Source: Hymenolepis diminuta (Eukaryota > Platyhelminthes > Cestoda > Cyclophyllidea > Hymenolepididae). Taken from it: a stretch of DNA of 64,000 nucleotides. Position 1 is the stretch's first letter. Each line of letters opens with the position of its first letter. The position numbers and the translations under genes were made by a program. This document shows, piece after piece, positions 63,574 to 64,000 of the stretch. The stretch spans positions 2,334,816 through 2,398,815 of the forward strand of contig CAADRB010000009.1 in NCBI GenBank assembly GCA_900708905.1, read 5' to 3'. Below the pieces are notes generated by a model. It searched no databases. It saw only the letters and a list, made by a program, of their open reading frames with translations, and was not told where the DNA came from.

Positions 63574-64000
63574 GTCAAGTTGTTTAAATTTTCTCCGAGA
63601 CTCTATTCTCCCACTTATTTGATCACAAGTTTGAGCATTACTAATAAAGTTAATTCAGTTAAAGAGGTGGGAGAATAACTGTCTCAAAATATAAAGTTCT
63701 TTACAGACCACGCCTAAGAAATTGTACATATTCCTCAATCGCTGGTTCTTAGTTGCTTTAAATCCCTTGACAAACCAATAAGATATGTTTTGCAATGTCT
63801 GTCTAATCGCAAATATAAAATAGTCCATGAAACTAATTATAACTGAAACAGACCAAGGTATAATTTTCGCGCTTGTTTTCAATATTGGGTTTTTTCCCCA
63901 CGATCAATGGAACTCCTGGATACCTCTTTGCTTTTAACTTCTTTGATGATACTTTCCTTACAGGATTTAATTCAACGAAATCAGTCGAGTTGAATGTAAA

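Larger units (their letters stand above)
52652..64000. other. Long stretch with no secure gene, probably choline kinase intron
   Basis: The kinase gene must continue to the right, since its catalytic motifs are absent, so much or all of this is likely intron. Weak exon candidates are at 54073, 60868 and 63496, none matching the kinase. A tail copy of the dispersed repeat lies at 57640-57740, and a GC-richer pyrimidine/purine patch at about 59830-60070. No RNA gene seen. Confidence 0.45.

Overview
This is eukaryotic nuclear DNA. It is AT-rich by eye, sparsely coding, and carries spliced genes with very long introns (at least 7.4 kb in one) next to very short ones (66 nt, and a likely 39 nt one). 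Gene content and intron style suggest a flatworm (tapeworm or fluke), but no marker fixes the species. No rRNA, tRNA, CRISPR array or bacterial-type operon was seen. Identifications come from reading the sequence; no database was searched.

Layout. (1) About 1.9-24.0 kb, plus strand: a transcription-factor gene with a C-terminal C-clamp zinc motif of the Glut4EF/ZNF395/ZNF704 kind. Its two large Ser/Pro-rich exons (15228-15934, 23356-24015) are clear. Smaller exons at 1925, 6320, 8036 and 20885 are candidates, and a pyrimidine-rich 3' UTR follows. (2) 24-36.6 kb: mostly non-coding, with one or two orphan minus-strand exon candidates. (3) 36.7-41.6 kb: inverted repeat 1, arms of 1705 bp around a 1499-bp unique spacer that holds the main coding exon of the nascent polypeptide-associated complex alpha subunit (minus strand). 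(4) 42.3-49.4 kb: inverted repeat 2, arms of 2375 bp around a 2379-bp spacer. It holds most exons of an unrecognised coiled-coil-like gene on the minus strand whose exons are spread over the outer flank, one arm, the spacer and the other arm. (5) 50-52 kb: repeat-rich sequence. (6) 52.0-52.7 kb, plus strand: the first two coding exons of a choline/ethanolamine kinase. The rest is not identified in the last 11 kb, which is mostly intron-like.

The main result is the pair of long inverted repeats only 757 bp apart, each enclosing coding exons and each apparently carrying exons of the enclosed gene in its arms. Every arm segment compared matched without a difference. If real, the spacers could flip by recombination between arms and the arms could form long double-stranded RNA; if not, they are assembly artefacts. 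The arms of repeat 2 carry an exon with a 5-bp tandem duplication that breaks its reading frame, and a degenerate relative of another of its exons lies exactly at the edge of repeat 1.

A dispersed repeat of up to about 0.8 kb occurs many times, always in the plus orientation, and explains several spurious open frames.
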